From NCBI GenBank assembly GCA_030068075.1, contig CM057835.1:22655957-22719956 (forward strand): a stretch of DNA of 64,000 nt, read 5' to 3'. How positions within the stretch are numbered: position 1 is the stretch's first letter; each line of letters starts with the position of its first letter. Made by a program: the position numbers and the translations under genes. The notes under the pieces were generated by a model. It had not been told where the DNA came from. It did no database searches and saw only the letters and a list, made by a program, of their open reading frames with translations. Of the stretch, positions 54,790-64,000 are shown piece by piece. The stretch is from Paguma larvata (taxonomy: Eukaryota; Chordata; Mammalia; Carnivora; Viverridae).

Positions 54790-55000
54790 TTTATTTTTTT
54801 TAATGTTTATTTTTGAGACAGAGAGAGACAGAGTACAAGCTGGGGAGGGGCAGAGACAGAGGGAGATCCAGAATCAGAAGCAGGCTCCAGGCTCTGAGCT
54901 GTCAGCAGGGAATCCAATGCAGGGCTTGAACCCACAAACCGCGAGATCGTGACCTGAGCCAAAGTCGGATGCTTAACCGACTGAGCCACCCAGGCGCCCC
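54790..55000 (-). mobile_element. Felid tRNA-Lys SINE, minus strand
   Basis: Near-consensus copy with head complement GAGCCACCCAGGCGCCCC ending at 55000 and tail TTTTTTTAATGTTTATTTTTG at the left. It lies in the A-rich end of the carnivore L1; flanks are A/T-rich so the target duplication cannot be fixed. Confidence 0.95.
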
Positions 55001-55845
55001 TAAATAAATAAATTTTTAAAATCCCTCTTCTACTTAAATATCACACAATCACCTGTATCTTCTTATTTATGGTTTGACTTTTTTACATTTAACTTCCCAA
55101 TACAAAATACAAAATAATTTATTGCTAGCACATGGAAAAAAACAATGAGGAAGTCCCCAAGAATCTCAACATGTAATCATATAACGGACCAGAACACAGG
55201 TACGCCTCGTTATCTATTACCTTAGAGAAATTGGCTACTGAAACTAAAGCTTTATTTATCATACAAGGTGATGATGGAAACTAGGAAAAGGAGTAGCAGA
55301 GAGATGCGGCCCAAGGAAGAAATTAACACCGCGGGCTACCACAGCTACTAAAACACCCAACTTCCTTTCCAGCTCTGATTCCAAGTTCTCAATGTTCACT
55401 CCTTATGAGTTTTCTTCCCATGCTGTTTACTTACAGTGAGAATACATGCACTAAAGAACACAAATATCCAGTCTGCCTGTGTTACAAAAGAGTGAATGGA
55501 CCTTCTACTTTGCACACCACTCCTGTTTGTTTGTTTAGAAAAAGTCAGTGCCCAGGAGCCTAATTACTTCACTTATGCTCAGAGTTTAATTTCGGAGCCT
55601 AAGAAGCTGGCTCAGAGTCTTAAGTGATGACACCCAAGTGCACTTCCCTATTTGTACTTGGCTGGAAATCACTATCTTTCCCAGGCAGAGCCACTCTATA
55701 GCTCGATGCATGATTGCTTTGAAGACCAGTGCATTTCATGAATTCTTTGTCCTTGCATAAGGACCATATCAACCTTCCCTGAATTATTTCACTTTTAGTA
55801 TTTGTGCTACCAAACTGAACACATAGATTATACTTAAAGTCTAAA
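55001..55845. other. Unique sequence
   Basis: No feature recognised. A 126-codon minus-strand frame (55620-56000) runs into the DNA transposon fossil that follows and is not a known protein. Confidence 0.4.
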
Positions 55846-55849
55846 TCAA

Positions 55850-56050
55850 GGGCCAGTGGGCCCCTTGGCAAATGGGCCAAATCCACTCCATTGCCTGTAT
55901 TTGTAAATAAAGCTTTACTGAAACGCAGCCATGCCCATTCATTGACATATTGTCTACAGCTGCTTTTACTCTGCAACGGACTTGAATAGTTGTAATGCAA
56001 AGGCTATATGGCCTGCAAAACCTATTATTATTTGGCCCTTGACAGATCAA
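55850..56050. mobile_element. hAT-like DNA transposon fossil
   Basis: 'ggccagtgggccccttggca', 'aatgggccaaatccactcca', 'tttgtaaataaagctttact', 'gaaacgcagccatgcccatt', 'cattgacatattgtctacag', 'ctgcttttactctgcaacgg' and 'tatttggcccttgacag' follow a well-known mammalian hAT-Charlie-type MER consensus. The exact MER name is not assigned. Confidence 0.65.
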
Positions 56051-56275
56051 GCGCCCTGACCCCATCCTAGGGCAGTGGCAGAACAATAAAATAAAAAGAA
56101 CCTGGACCCCCAAATGAGCTAGTATAGAGCCCCAGCCATCCTGTATGGCTGATTTTCAACTGCACATTACAGAGAAATACACTTCTATCTTATTCGTGTC
56201 CCTGGATTTTTGTGGTATTAACTCTCCGGTAACACAATTGACCATCACATAACAAATCAGTTTGGAAGCGGATAT
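56051..56275. other. Unique sequence
   Basis: Nothing recognised. Confidence 0.4.
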
Positions 56276-56575
56276 ATATCAGTCAGGGTAGGCTAGGTCA
56301 TGCTGAACTAGTAACAACCCTTGAAATTTTAGGGGCTTATAAGAAAGAGGTTTATTTCTCACTCACGCTCTATGTCCGTGCACTGTGAGCGAGCTGCTGG
56401 TTCTGCCCCACATCTTTTCACTGCAAAACACAAGCTGAGGGAGCCCCTGTCATTTGAACCATCATCGTCGGTCTGGCAGGGGAAAGGAATACAGAAATCA
56501 TGAACTGTTTTTTACACCTTCCACCTACAAGCCACACCCATCATCGCTTTTGTTCGCCTTCTACTGACCGAAGTA
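56276..56575. repeat. Ancient LTR-like repeat
   Basis: 'cagtcagggtaggctaggtc', 'atgctgaactagtaacaacc', 'gaggtttatttctcactcac', 'gctctatgtccgtgcactgt' and 'gtctggcaggggaaaggaat' match a common old mammalian repeat, which appears also at 43.3 and 52.4 kb. Likely an ERVL-type LTR; family unresolved. Confidence 0.45.
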
Positions 56576-57029
56576 AGCCGCTACTACAGCACATCCTGTG
56601 GAGGCCCCGCCCCGTCCGCCTCAGTCACTTGAGTTCACCTGGAATGGCAGCGTGGTTCCCAGCAAGCTGACAGCTTCCCAACTCAAAGGTCTGTTTCTCT
56701 CTTTTTTTTATTCTCAAGGGCTTCCACCACACACGAGGGTGGTCCAGAAATACAAGGATGTTAATGCCGTCATCAAACCTTCGACAAACTGGAGGATGAG
56801 AATTGTGATATATGCCCCAGAATCCCTTTCCTTTTATGAACGCAATCCTTATACTACCTTTGAGTGCCCTCGACAGGACTGAATATCAGTTGCCCATAGT
56901 TTCTCCCATTCCTGTGTCATTTCCCCACTTCCTCATTTTTGTTCCCCAAGATCACTTCACAAATAGTCTATCCCACACTTAAGCCTTTGTCTCAGGGTTT
57001 ACATTTATGAGAATTTAAATGAAGATATG
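56576..57029. other. Unique sequence
   Basis: No recognised feature. The 94-codon plus-strand frame at 56598-56882 shows no domain. Confidence 0.4.
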
Positions 57030-58720
57030 TGGCCCACGTTTTTCACAGAAATCTAAAAAAAAATTTTAACTTATATGGAACCACAAAAAAGCCCCAAATA
57101 GTCAAAGCAAAGCAACCTTGAGAAAGAACAAATCTGGAGACATTACATATCCTGATTTCAAACTATATTACAAAGCTACAGTAATCAAAACAGTGTGGTA
57201 CTGTCGTAAATATGTATGCTCGGACCAATGGAACAGAATAGAGAACCCAGAAATAAACCCACACACATATGGTCAACTAATATTGGACAAGGAAGCCAAG
57301 AAGACTCAGTGGGGAAGAATAGTCTCTTCAATAAATGGTGTTAGGAAAATGATATCCAAATGCAAAAGAATGAAATTGGATCCCTGTCTTCACAAAATTC
57401 ACAAAAATTAACTGAAAACGGATTAAGGACTTAAACATAAGACCTAAAAACATAAAACTCCTAAAAGAAAAACATAGAGACAAAGTTCCTGGACATCAGT
57501 CTTGCCAACGGTTTTTGGATGACACCAAAGCATAAGCAACAAAAGCAAATATGAACAAGTAGGACTACATTAAACTACAGAGCTTCTACCCAGCAAAAGA
57601 AACAATCAGCAAAATGAAAAGAGCCCAGAGACTCGGAGAAAACATTTGCAAACTATATATCTGGAAAGGGGGTAATATCCAAAAGAAATAAGGAACTCCT
57701 ATAACTCAATAGCAAAAAAACCAACCTGAGTAAAAAGTGGGCAGAGGACCTGAACGGACATTTTTCCAAAGAAAGCATACAAATGGCCTGCAAGTACAGG
57801 AAAGGGTACTCAGTAGCACTAACCATCAGGGAAGTCTACATCAACACACAATAAGATAGTACCTTACACCTGTTAGAATGACCATTATCAAAAAGTCAAG
57901 ACATAATAAATGCCAGCAAGATTGTGGAGAAAAGGGGCCCCCTGTGCACTGTTGGTGGGAATGTAAGCTGTATAGCCATTTATGGAAAACACTATGGAGT
58001 TTCCTCAAAAATTTAAAAATACAACTACCATATAATTCAGCAATCTCACTTTTGGGTATAAATCCAAAAGAAATGAGCTATCTTGAAGAGATACCTATGT
58101 TCATCGCAGTATTATTTACAATAGCCAAGACATGGAAACAACGTCACTATCCATCAATGGTTAAATGAACTAAGAAAATGTGGTATATACGTATAATGGA
58201 ATATTCTTCAGCCATAAAAAAAAATTAAAAAAGGAAATCCTGCTATTTGCAACAACATGGCTGGACCCTGAGGGCATTTAAGCTAACTGAAATAAGTTAG
58301 CTAGAGAAAAGACAAACACTGTATGATCTCACTTTGAGTGGAATCTAAAAAAGCTGGCCTCACAGAAATGGTAGAATGGTGGTTTCCAGGGGCTAAGAGT
58401 ATGGGGCAAATGGTGAGAATTAGTCAAAGGGTGCAAACTTTCAGTTACAAGATGATCTAAGTTTCAGCATGATGACTGTAGTTAACAATACTGTATCGTG
58501 TATTTGAAAGTTGCTATAAAGGTAGAACTTTAATGTTTTCACCATAACGAGAACACCAACAAACTGGTAATCGCATGAGCTGAGGGATGTGTTAACTAAC
58601 CTTATTGTGATAAACATTTCGCAATACGTGCACACAGGGAATCATCACATTGTATACCTTCGACTTACATAATGTCGTATGTCAATCATATCGCACGGAA
58701 GCTTGAAGAAAAAAAGATTC
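57030..58720 (+). mobile_element. L1 (older L1M-type) ORF2 3' part with 3' UTR
   Basis: About 1.7 kb. It begins 'acttatatggaaccacaaaa' and 'cattacatatcctgatttca', continues through 'gtgcactgttggtgggaatg', 'ttatttacaatagccaagac' and 'ctgtatgatctcactttgag', and ends with the 3' UTR words 'gtagttaacaatactgtatc', 'ctcattgtatacctt'-like and 'atgtcaatcatatc'. Several stops and indels. Older than the carnivore L1 at 53.3 kb. Confidence 0.9.
57118..58168 (+). pseudogene. L1 ORF2p remnant, broken
   Basis: Two surviving open pieces, 57118-57411 and 57878-58168, lie in different frames. The first carries the post-RT landmark ITYPDFKLYYKATVIKTVWY and SDQWNRIENPEINPHTYGQL. The second has IQLPYNSAISLLGINPKEMS and FIAVLFTIAKTWKQ near the C-terminus. 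Internal stops and shifts separate them. Non-functional. Confidence 0.87.
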
Positions 58721-58839
58721 GTGGTCATGCCCAATTTCAGAAGAACAGGGAAAAACAAATTCGACAAGACTCCAGGATGAGAATAGCTCTGCTGACTCCC
58801 ACAGCTTCCTGGGCCTTTTTAAGTTTAGTTCCCGAGGAT

Positions 58840-59270
58840 CAAGTACCACATGTTCCAGTCGCACAAACTACACTTTGTCCTCTTGCACATGACGTCGCGT
58901 TTCCGCATCCCTGGCATTTGTCATGTTCTCTGCCTGGATTGCTCTTTCCTTCCTGTTTTTAATATCTGTAACCCAGATTACTCCTAATTAAAGACCCAAC
59001 TTCAGTACTGCCTCCGCACTGTTGTATCTGATCCTGCCCACTCCTCCCTACCCCACGAAACAGGAAATAATCCTTCCCTGCTCAAAATACTTAATAGCTC
59101 TTTACACTTCTCACTTCCTCCCTTGCAACATAATTACTGTAATGTTTTACCTATCTTAATCTACTATAATCTCCTCAAAGATGAGTTTTTTTCTCGATTC
59201 ATCTTTATCTTTCCCATTGCCCAACGGAGCACTAAAACATAGTGAGGACTGCTGGCCCATAACTGACTGA
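58840..59270 (+). repeat. L2 3' fragment
   Basis: 'tctgcctggattgctctttc', 'aattaaagacccaacttcag', 'tactgcctccgcactgttg', 'cataattactgtaatgtttt' and 'ctcctcaaagatgagttttt' follow the 3' part of L2. Confidence 0.55.
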
Positions 59271-59611
59271 CTGAACACGATTTTCTTCAACCAGAAACGT
59301 GTTCACCCCACACCTATTAAGCTCACTAGAACACCTCTCCCCACCAGAAGCTAACGCAAAGCTGGGTTCCGTTTCTGTACCAGATCTGTGACAGTTCATT
59401 ACGACTTCTTCTCTCATAACCAATCACTGGTTCCAAGAGAAGGAAACAATTTTATCGTATATTTTCCATCTTCCAGAGTGCATGCGTATTCTTATTTGTA
59501 CATTTGTGTTATGTGTAAACCTCATTGACAATAGAAATGAGTATCTTCACCTGTTGTGAAGTACAACTTGGGTCTCCTAATACAAGAAAGGTGAGTAACA
59601 AGAAAATCTTA
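59271..59611. other. Unique sequence
   Basis: Nothing recognised. Confidence 0.4.
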
Positions 59612-59866
59612 CCTTTTTTCGTTTTTTTTTTTTTTTTGATGAGAGTGTGTGCGCAAAGTGCACAAGCAGGGGAAGGAAGAGGGAGAAGGAGAGAGAGAAT
59701 CTTAAGCAGGCTCCATGCGAAGCCCAGCGTGGAGCCCAGTGTGGTGCTCAATCTCACAACTGCCGTCAGCACAGAGCCCGACACGGGGCTTGAACTCACA
59801 GACCGTGAGAGCGTGACCTGAGCTGAAGTCGGCCGTTTAACCGACTGAGCCACCCAGGCACCCCTC
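59612..59866 (-). mobile_element. Composite carnivore SINE, minus strand
   Basis: The head side (59765-59864: CGACACGGGGCTTGAACTCA to GAGCCACCCAGGCACCCC) is a typical felid copy. The tail side (59640-59762) reads 'cttaagcaggctccatgcga', 'agcccagcgtggagcccagt' and 'gtggtgctcaatctcacaac'. This is the older 'ATGGAGCCT...GAGCCCGATGTGGGGCTC' subfamily arrangement and repeats part of the head region. The element therefore combines two SINE types. Confidence 0.85.
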
Positions 59867-59880
59867 ACCTCACCTCTTAA

Positions 59881-60704
59881 AACAGGGGAGGTAACTATCA
59901 CAACGCAATACTGACCCTGGGGCAGATAAACGGCCCCCACTCTTAGGAGACTTTCTGCATTGTACTGACAATAGGAGAGCCCCAGGCTTGGAGAAATGTA
60001 TTTCTTTAGCAATTATTGACTGAATTCCTGCCATGTGCCAGACGCCATGGTAGGCCCTGAGAATACGATGGTGAGAACTAACATTCCAGCATGTGTTGGA
60101 AAGAGAGCATGATCTTGGGTAAATCACTAGATCTCTTTTAGTCAATATTTTTGTAGTTGTTTACAAAGAGAAGATATTAATTAGCCGGCAGCCTCACCCT
60201 CTTGCTGAGGGACTCAAATGAGGTGTCCGAGGGAGTCTCGACTAGATATCATTGGGTGTGGGCGCCCAGCAGGAGTGAGTACATGGCTGGAGATTATGGT
60301 GGGCCCCCAGGTATTATGGGAGGTATTTTCACATTTTCTCCTAAATCGAGGTCAGGTAACTCCCTGCAGGCCGTGCCAGGGAAGGAGGCAGCTGCCTTCA
60401 GAAACTGTGCCTGCCTGGAAGGAATCATAAACACTTTCAAAGGAGAAAGATATATAGGAAATATACAGCCGGCCGAAATTAGGATGTGTTGACTTTTACA
60501 AGGCGCGGCCCTCACCGGCCATTTGGAGAAATCTGCCACGTGGAAGAGAGAGAATATTTGGGGAAACATGTTTGGGAGTTAGGGCCAGGGGAGACTCGGG
60601 GCGAGTTGTGTTGTAACTAACTTTGACAAATCCCTTCAACTCAGACTTTGTTTGTTGTCCCCGCATCAGTGGAAGGTCCTTTCCCAATCCTTTTCCAGGG
60701 GGTT
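59881..60704. other. Unique sequence
   Basis: 60010-60090 ('ccatgtgccagacgccatgg') resembles a common old repeat tail but is not assigned. No exon recognised. Confidence 0.4.
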
Positions 60705-60968
60705 AAGAAGAGCCACAGTGGGGCTCCTGGGGGGCTCAGTCGGTTAAGCATCCGACTTCATGTGTGCTCTAGAAGAGCAGGTCATGATTTCACAGTTCCT
60801 GAGTTCGAGCCCCGCGTCAGGCTCTGTGCTGACAGCTCAGAGCCTGGAGCCTGTTTCAGATTCTGCATCTCCCTCTCTCTGACCCTCCTCTGCTCATATT
60901 CTGTCTCTCTCTCTCAAAAATAAATAAACATTAAAAAAAAAGAAGAAGAAGAAGAAGAGCCACAGTGG
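60705..60968 (+). mobile_element. Felid tRNA-Lys SINE with 17 bp target duplication and a foreign 22 bp patch
   Basis: Body starts at about 60721 (GGGGCTCCTGGGGGGCTCAG). Where the consensus reads 'gacttcggctcaggtcatg', bases 60760-60781 instead hold a 22 bp word, found identically at 61347-61368 outside the SINE. The remainder is near consensus, ending AATAAATAAACATT, an A run and (GAA)n. The target word AAGAAGAGCCACAGTGG is perfect at 60705-60721 and 60952-60968. Confidence 0.95.
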
Positions 60969-61084
60969 AGGGAATATTTTTAAAGTGTTTTGTTTTGTTT
61001 CTGAGGGAAATAACTAAAGAATACACATATGCCGTTCACGGCGCTACCCAAAGCCACAGAGAAGGTATAGGCCCCAGAGCAGTG

Positions 61085-61345
61085 TTTCTCAGCCTTTTCC
61101 CCTGATCAAGATCCCCCGCATTCAAAAGAGAAAAAATAAATTTAATTTTAAATTAATTGAAATTAATATATTTGAATTTTAAACTAAATTTCTCTCTAGT
61201 GAGAGAATTAAGTACTAAGGACTATAAGTTTGGATTGAGCTTTTTGGAATGCCACAAACTGTAATCTCTTGTGTAATATCTAAGGGTTTTTAATCCCCCC
61301 AAAACAAATTTGCACCCCCTCAAGGGTGAGATCACCTCTATTGAA
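61085..61345. repeat. Possible hAT-type DNA transposon fragment
   Basis: 'agtgtttctcagccttttcc' and 'gatcaagatcccccgcattc' resemble the terminus of a MER-type hAT element ('agtggttctcaaccttttgg'), followed by AT-rich sequence. Weak evidence. Confidence 0.3.
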
Positions 61346-61346
61346 A

Positions 61347-61368
61347 ATGTGTGCTCTAGAAGAGCAGG
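61347..61368 (+). repeat. Downstream copy of the 22 bp word in the SINE patch
   Basis: Twenty-two bases beginning ATGTGTGCTCTAGAAGAG are identical to 60760-60781 and in the same orientation. Because the felid SINE consensus lacks this word, this copy is the likely template. Confidence 0.85.
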
Positions 61369-61399
61369 GAGAATTCTTTAACAGATTGAAGAATCTCAC

Positions 61400-63750
61400 G
61401 TAGGCGTCTCCCCCTCCCCTTCCCCAAGTCTCGCGCTACCTCGTGTCCAGGTGCCCATTATAATACTCCCCTGCTCATGAGAAACAGGGCACCAGGGGCC
61501 CTCAGGATACACATGGCTTCTGAGAATCTCACTGAAATACTCCCTAATCTTAAACTAGGAAGAGAATAAAATAGCAGTAAAGTCAGCAACACAAAAAGCT
61601 TTCACAAAGCAATTTAAGTTTAAATGCCAGACCAATTATTTGATATTAATTTTACACCTTTTCTGTGCAGCTCACTGGGGTAAGACATTCTCCTGGATGT
61701 GTCGATAACAATGCCAGGTTTTCGTTAGCCAGTTGGAGCTAAAATGTTAGGAGGTTCTACCAGCCTTAAGTTAGAGGTGGGGAGAGGCCTCGACGGTCTT
61801 CACAAAAGAAGCCCAGTCTTCATATGCAGCCCTTCACAATGGATCCAGCAACTCGTTTCTCCAAAACGTTTTATTTTGCAACACTGACTTGAAGAAAGTC
61901 CTTAGGGAAACAAAGTAGTGAATCCCTATACCAAATTCATCTTCATTCCAGGAAAGTCTAACAGGAAACTAATCAAAAGGTGTAGGAGTTCTCATTAAAT
62001 TTCAGGGGGAGGCCAGGGGGAGCCGGGGGTATACTATTGCATGTATTCTGTTAGAGGACCAAAGGTCCCCACTTCTTAACAATAATTTGTATTTTATATA
62101 AATTGTTTCTGATCTTAAATGCCATTTCTTTGTCTTTCTGACTTAGTCTCTCAGTGAAGTTTTATACTTTACCAAAGATCTGATACCCCAGAGAAATTAA
62201 AATCAACAGACAATTTAATGAGCCCGATTCTTATGTAACTATGGAACTCTGCAGGAGAACTCTACAGAGAAAACTAGGCTTCTTGAGGATATAATTAAAG
62301 GTAATTCCAATCCAGATGTGAGGCACAGGAAATGCAGGACAGACACTCAGTGTCAAATCTCAAGTTGCAAGTGGGAAGGGAACTGCAGGGAAAATAAGTA
62401 ATTAAAATGATACATACGTAATCGTACGAAGTTACCAAATCCACCTTAACTTTATCAAGTCTTTATTTCATATCATTGGGCAAAACAATTCTAATTCAAA
62501 TGCAATAAAAAAAAATTAGGGGAAACCTAACTGCCAAAATCATTCCACGGGGATCTCAACTTCAATATTTAGGAATGAGGCAGGCAGCATTTCATTATCA
62601 CAGTCAAGTGCATGTCAGATGATAGATAACATCTTCTGATTGATATTTCAGCAGTATTTTATTAGGAACCGGGCAGAAATATTAACTTGTACTGACTTGA
62701 GAGTTATTTAGCACCTTCAGCTAGTAGTTATTCAAAATGCCAGAGGGGAAACCACCAGGCAGCTTTTCCAAATGAGCAAAACAGCATATTGGGATATCGT
62801 AGGTACCTTCATCTGCGGGAAAGCTCAAAAATGCAAATGAAGAAATTTACTCAATGTGTTTATATGTGGGGAAGCCGTGTAGATTTATTTGCAGATTTTT
62901 TGCAGGTCCATTTATGATATCCAAGGAGAAATAAATGTGATGTGACTGGCTTTTAACCACTGTTGAACAATCAAGATTTGTATGAACCATTTGGGTACAC
63001 TGTGCTTTGCCTCCTGGGGCACTTTCTGATAGTGCCTTAGAGTTCCTAAGCAAGAAACCTTGAAATTATTTAATTTCATTATTGGTGTGGCTTCTATAGT
63101 TCCATCAACATTATTATCCACATGGGAAAGAGAGATGGAAATTGTCAGACCAAATTCAGTTCTGTAATACATATGCTTGGAGTCGTAAACAACTAGGAAA
63201 GAATAATTTATCAGACACTCCAGCTGTTGTGACAAAATACCAAGTGCAATGAATACTTAAAACAATTTGATTAGTGGAGAAAGTCAGTCTGAATAATTCT
63301 CGAATGGGAAAGTGTTTTTAAACTGAATATTTTCTGGTCTATTTGTTTCAAATCAGCTACACATTTTGCCAAATCTTTGCTTCACTGGGTGTTTTATGAA
63401 CATACTTCTCCAGTTGGGTCTATCCAGGGTGAAGTAAGATGAAAAGACGATACTGGCCAACAATTGTTAGGTTTAGGTTTCCAAGAAAAGTCCTAAACAC
63501 TATGTATCCTGGATTTTCCCAAACAATTTAAGTCATTGATTTTGCTAAAGGTGAACCTTGATATGTAACCAAATGTGATTTTAATTTCATACAACATATA
63601 ACTTAAAGCACGTTTTATATATATGAGTGGGCAAATTAGTGGGGGGAAACGTTATCAGCCTGATGCCTAATTTTTGGTTAGGAAAACAGTTCATTCTTAA
63701 GCATTAGGTAGACAGCTCGGGAAGTTGCAACCTGGTAAATGTCAGTGACT
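61400..63750. other. Repeat-free tract
   Basis: About 2.3 kb without a SINE or recognisable LINE/LTR. A 107-codon minus-strand frame (62912-63235) has no recognised domain. Could include conserved regulatory DNA; not decidable here. Confidence 0.4.
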
Positions 63751-63754
63751 TGGA

Positions 63755-63960
63755 TTATGGCAGTGGGTCTCAGGCAGAACGCCTGCCGATATTTGAGTAA
63801 CACAACTAGGTGGGGGTTGAAGGTCCCATGGGCAACTAGTGGGTAGAGGCCAGGAAGCTGCTAAACAACCGATAATGCACAGGACAGCCCCCCCAGGACA
63901 AAAGACTGTCCAGCCCAAAATATGAATAGTGCCAAAGACCAGAAACTCTCGGTTGTGGGG
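63755..63960 (+). mobile_element. MER5A (hAT-Charlie DNA transposon fossil)
   Basis: 'cagtgggtctcaggcagaac', 'gtaacacaactaggtggggg', 'caactagtgggtagaggcca', 'ggaagctgctaaacaaccga', 'taatgcacaggacagccccc', 'gaatagtgccaaagaccaga' and 'aactctcggttg' follow the whole MER5A consensus, terminal to terminal, about 190 bp. Confidence 0.88.
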
Positions 63961-64000
63961 GGAAAAATACACAACTGGTTAGATTTTCTTGAGGCCTAAC

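Noticed and set aside
59509..60012. 167-codon minus-strand frame
   Set aside because: Its middle is translated SINE sequence (residues such as GAWVAQSVKRPTSAQV occur in many SINE frames here). Not a gene.

Overview
The window is mammalian nuclear DNA from a feliform carnivore, almost certainly a cat (Felidae). The diagnostic evidence is 27 copies of the tRNA-Lys-derived carnivore SINE in its felid form. Most show a GGGGCGCCTGGGTGGCTCAG-type 5' end, a tRNA B-box-like GTTCGAGCCC block, a 'GCTGACAGCTCAGAGCCTGGAGCCTG' body (quoted here only to name the family block), a CT-rich stretch and an AATAAA/A-rich tail. Several carry perfect 14-19 bp target-site duplications. Two LINE-1 pieces also match the carnivore L1 lineage.

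I found no protein-coding gene, exon set or RNA gene that I can defend. The open reading frames are short. The longest run through SINEs, old repeats or the large purine microsatellite. The window therefore reads as intergenic or deep-intronic DNA.

Layout. 0-12 kb: mostly unique sequence with MIR and L2 fossils, three SINEs, a tiny retro-insertion at 1.35 kb and an L1 3' UTR piece at 11.3 kb. 12-16 kb: an ancient L1 fragment, four SINEs, a MER20 and an MLT1-type solo LTR. 16-19 kb: largely repeat-free sequence, including a TAAT-rich block that looks like a conserved non-coding element. 19-30 kb: a nested SINE pair, L2 pieces, two L1 3' ends, microsatellites and one unproven ORF with a signal-peptide-like start. 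30-36 kb: repeat-poor AT-rich DNA (31.1-32.7 kb), an L2 split by a SINE, an old L1 split by a 322 bp GAAA/GGAA array, and a second nested SINE pair. 36-48 kb: old LTR-like fragments, MIRs, SINEs and a palindromic TA/TG/CA microsatellite at 43.2 kb. 48-59 kb: the most L1-dense part, with antisense L1, a tail-to-tail inverted SINE pair, a carnivore L1 3' end interrupted by a SINE, an older L1, and L2. 59-64 kb: a composite SINE, a SINE carrying a 22 bp patch copied from about 590 bp downstream, then mostly unique sequence ending in a MER5A.

No new multi-gene system was found. The most unusual items are structural: the templated 22 bp patch, the micro-insertion with its own target duplication, the two microsatellites with self-complementary arms, and the purine array with G-quadruplex potential. 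Repeat family names come from consensus sequences as remembered, not from a database run. Boundaries without a target-site duplication are approximate.
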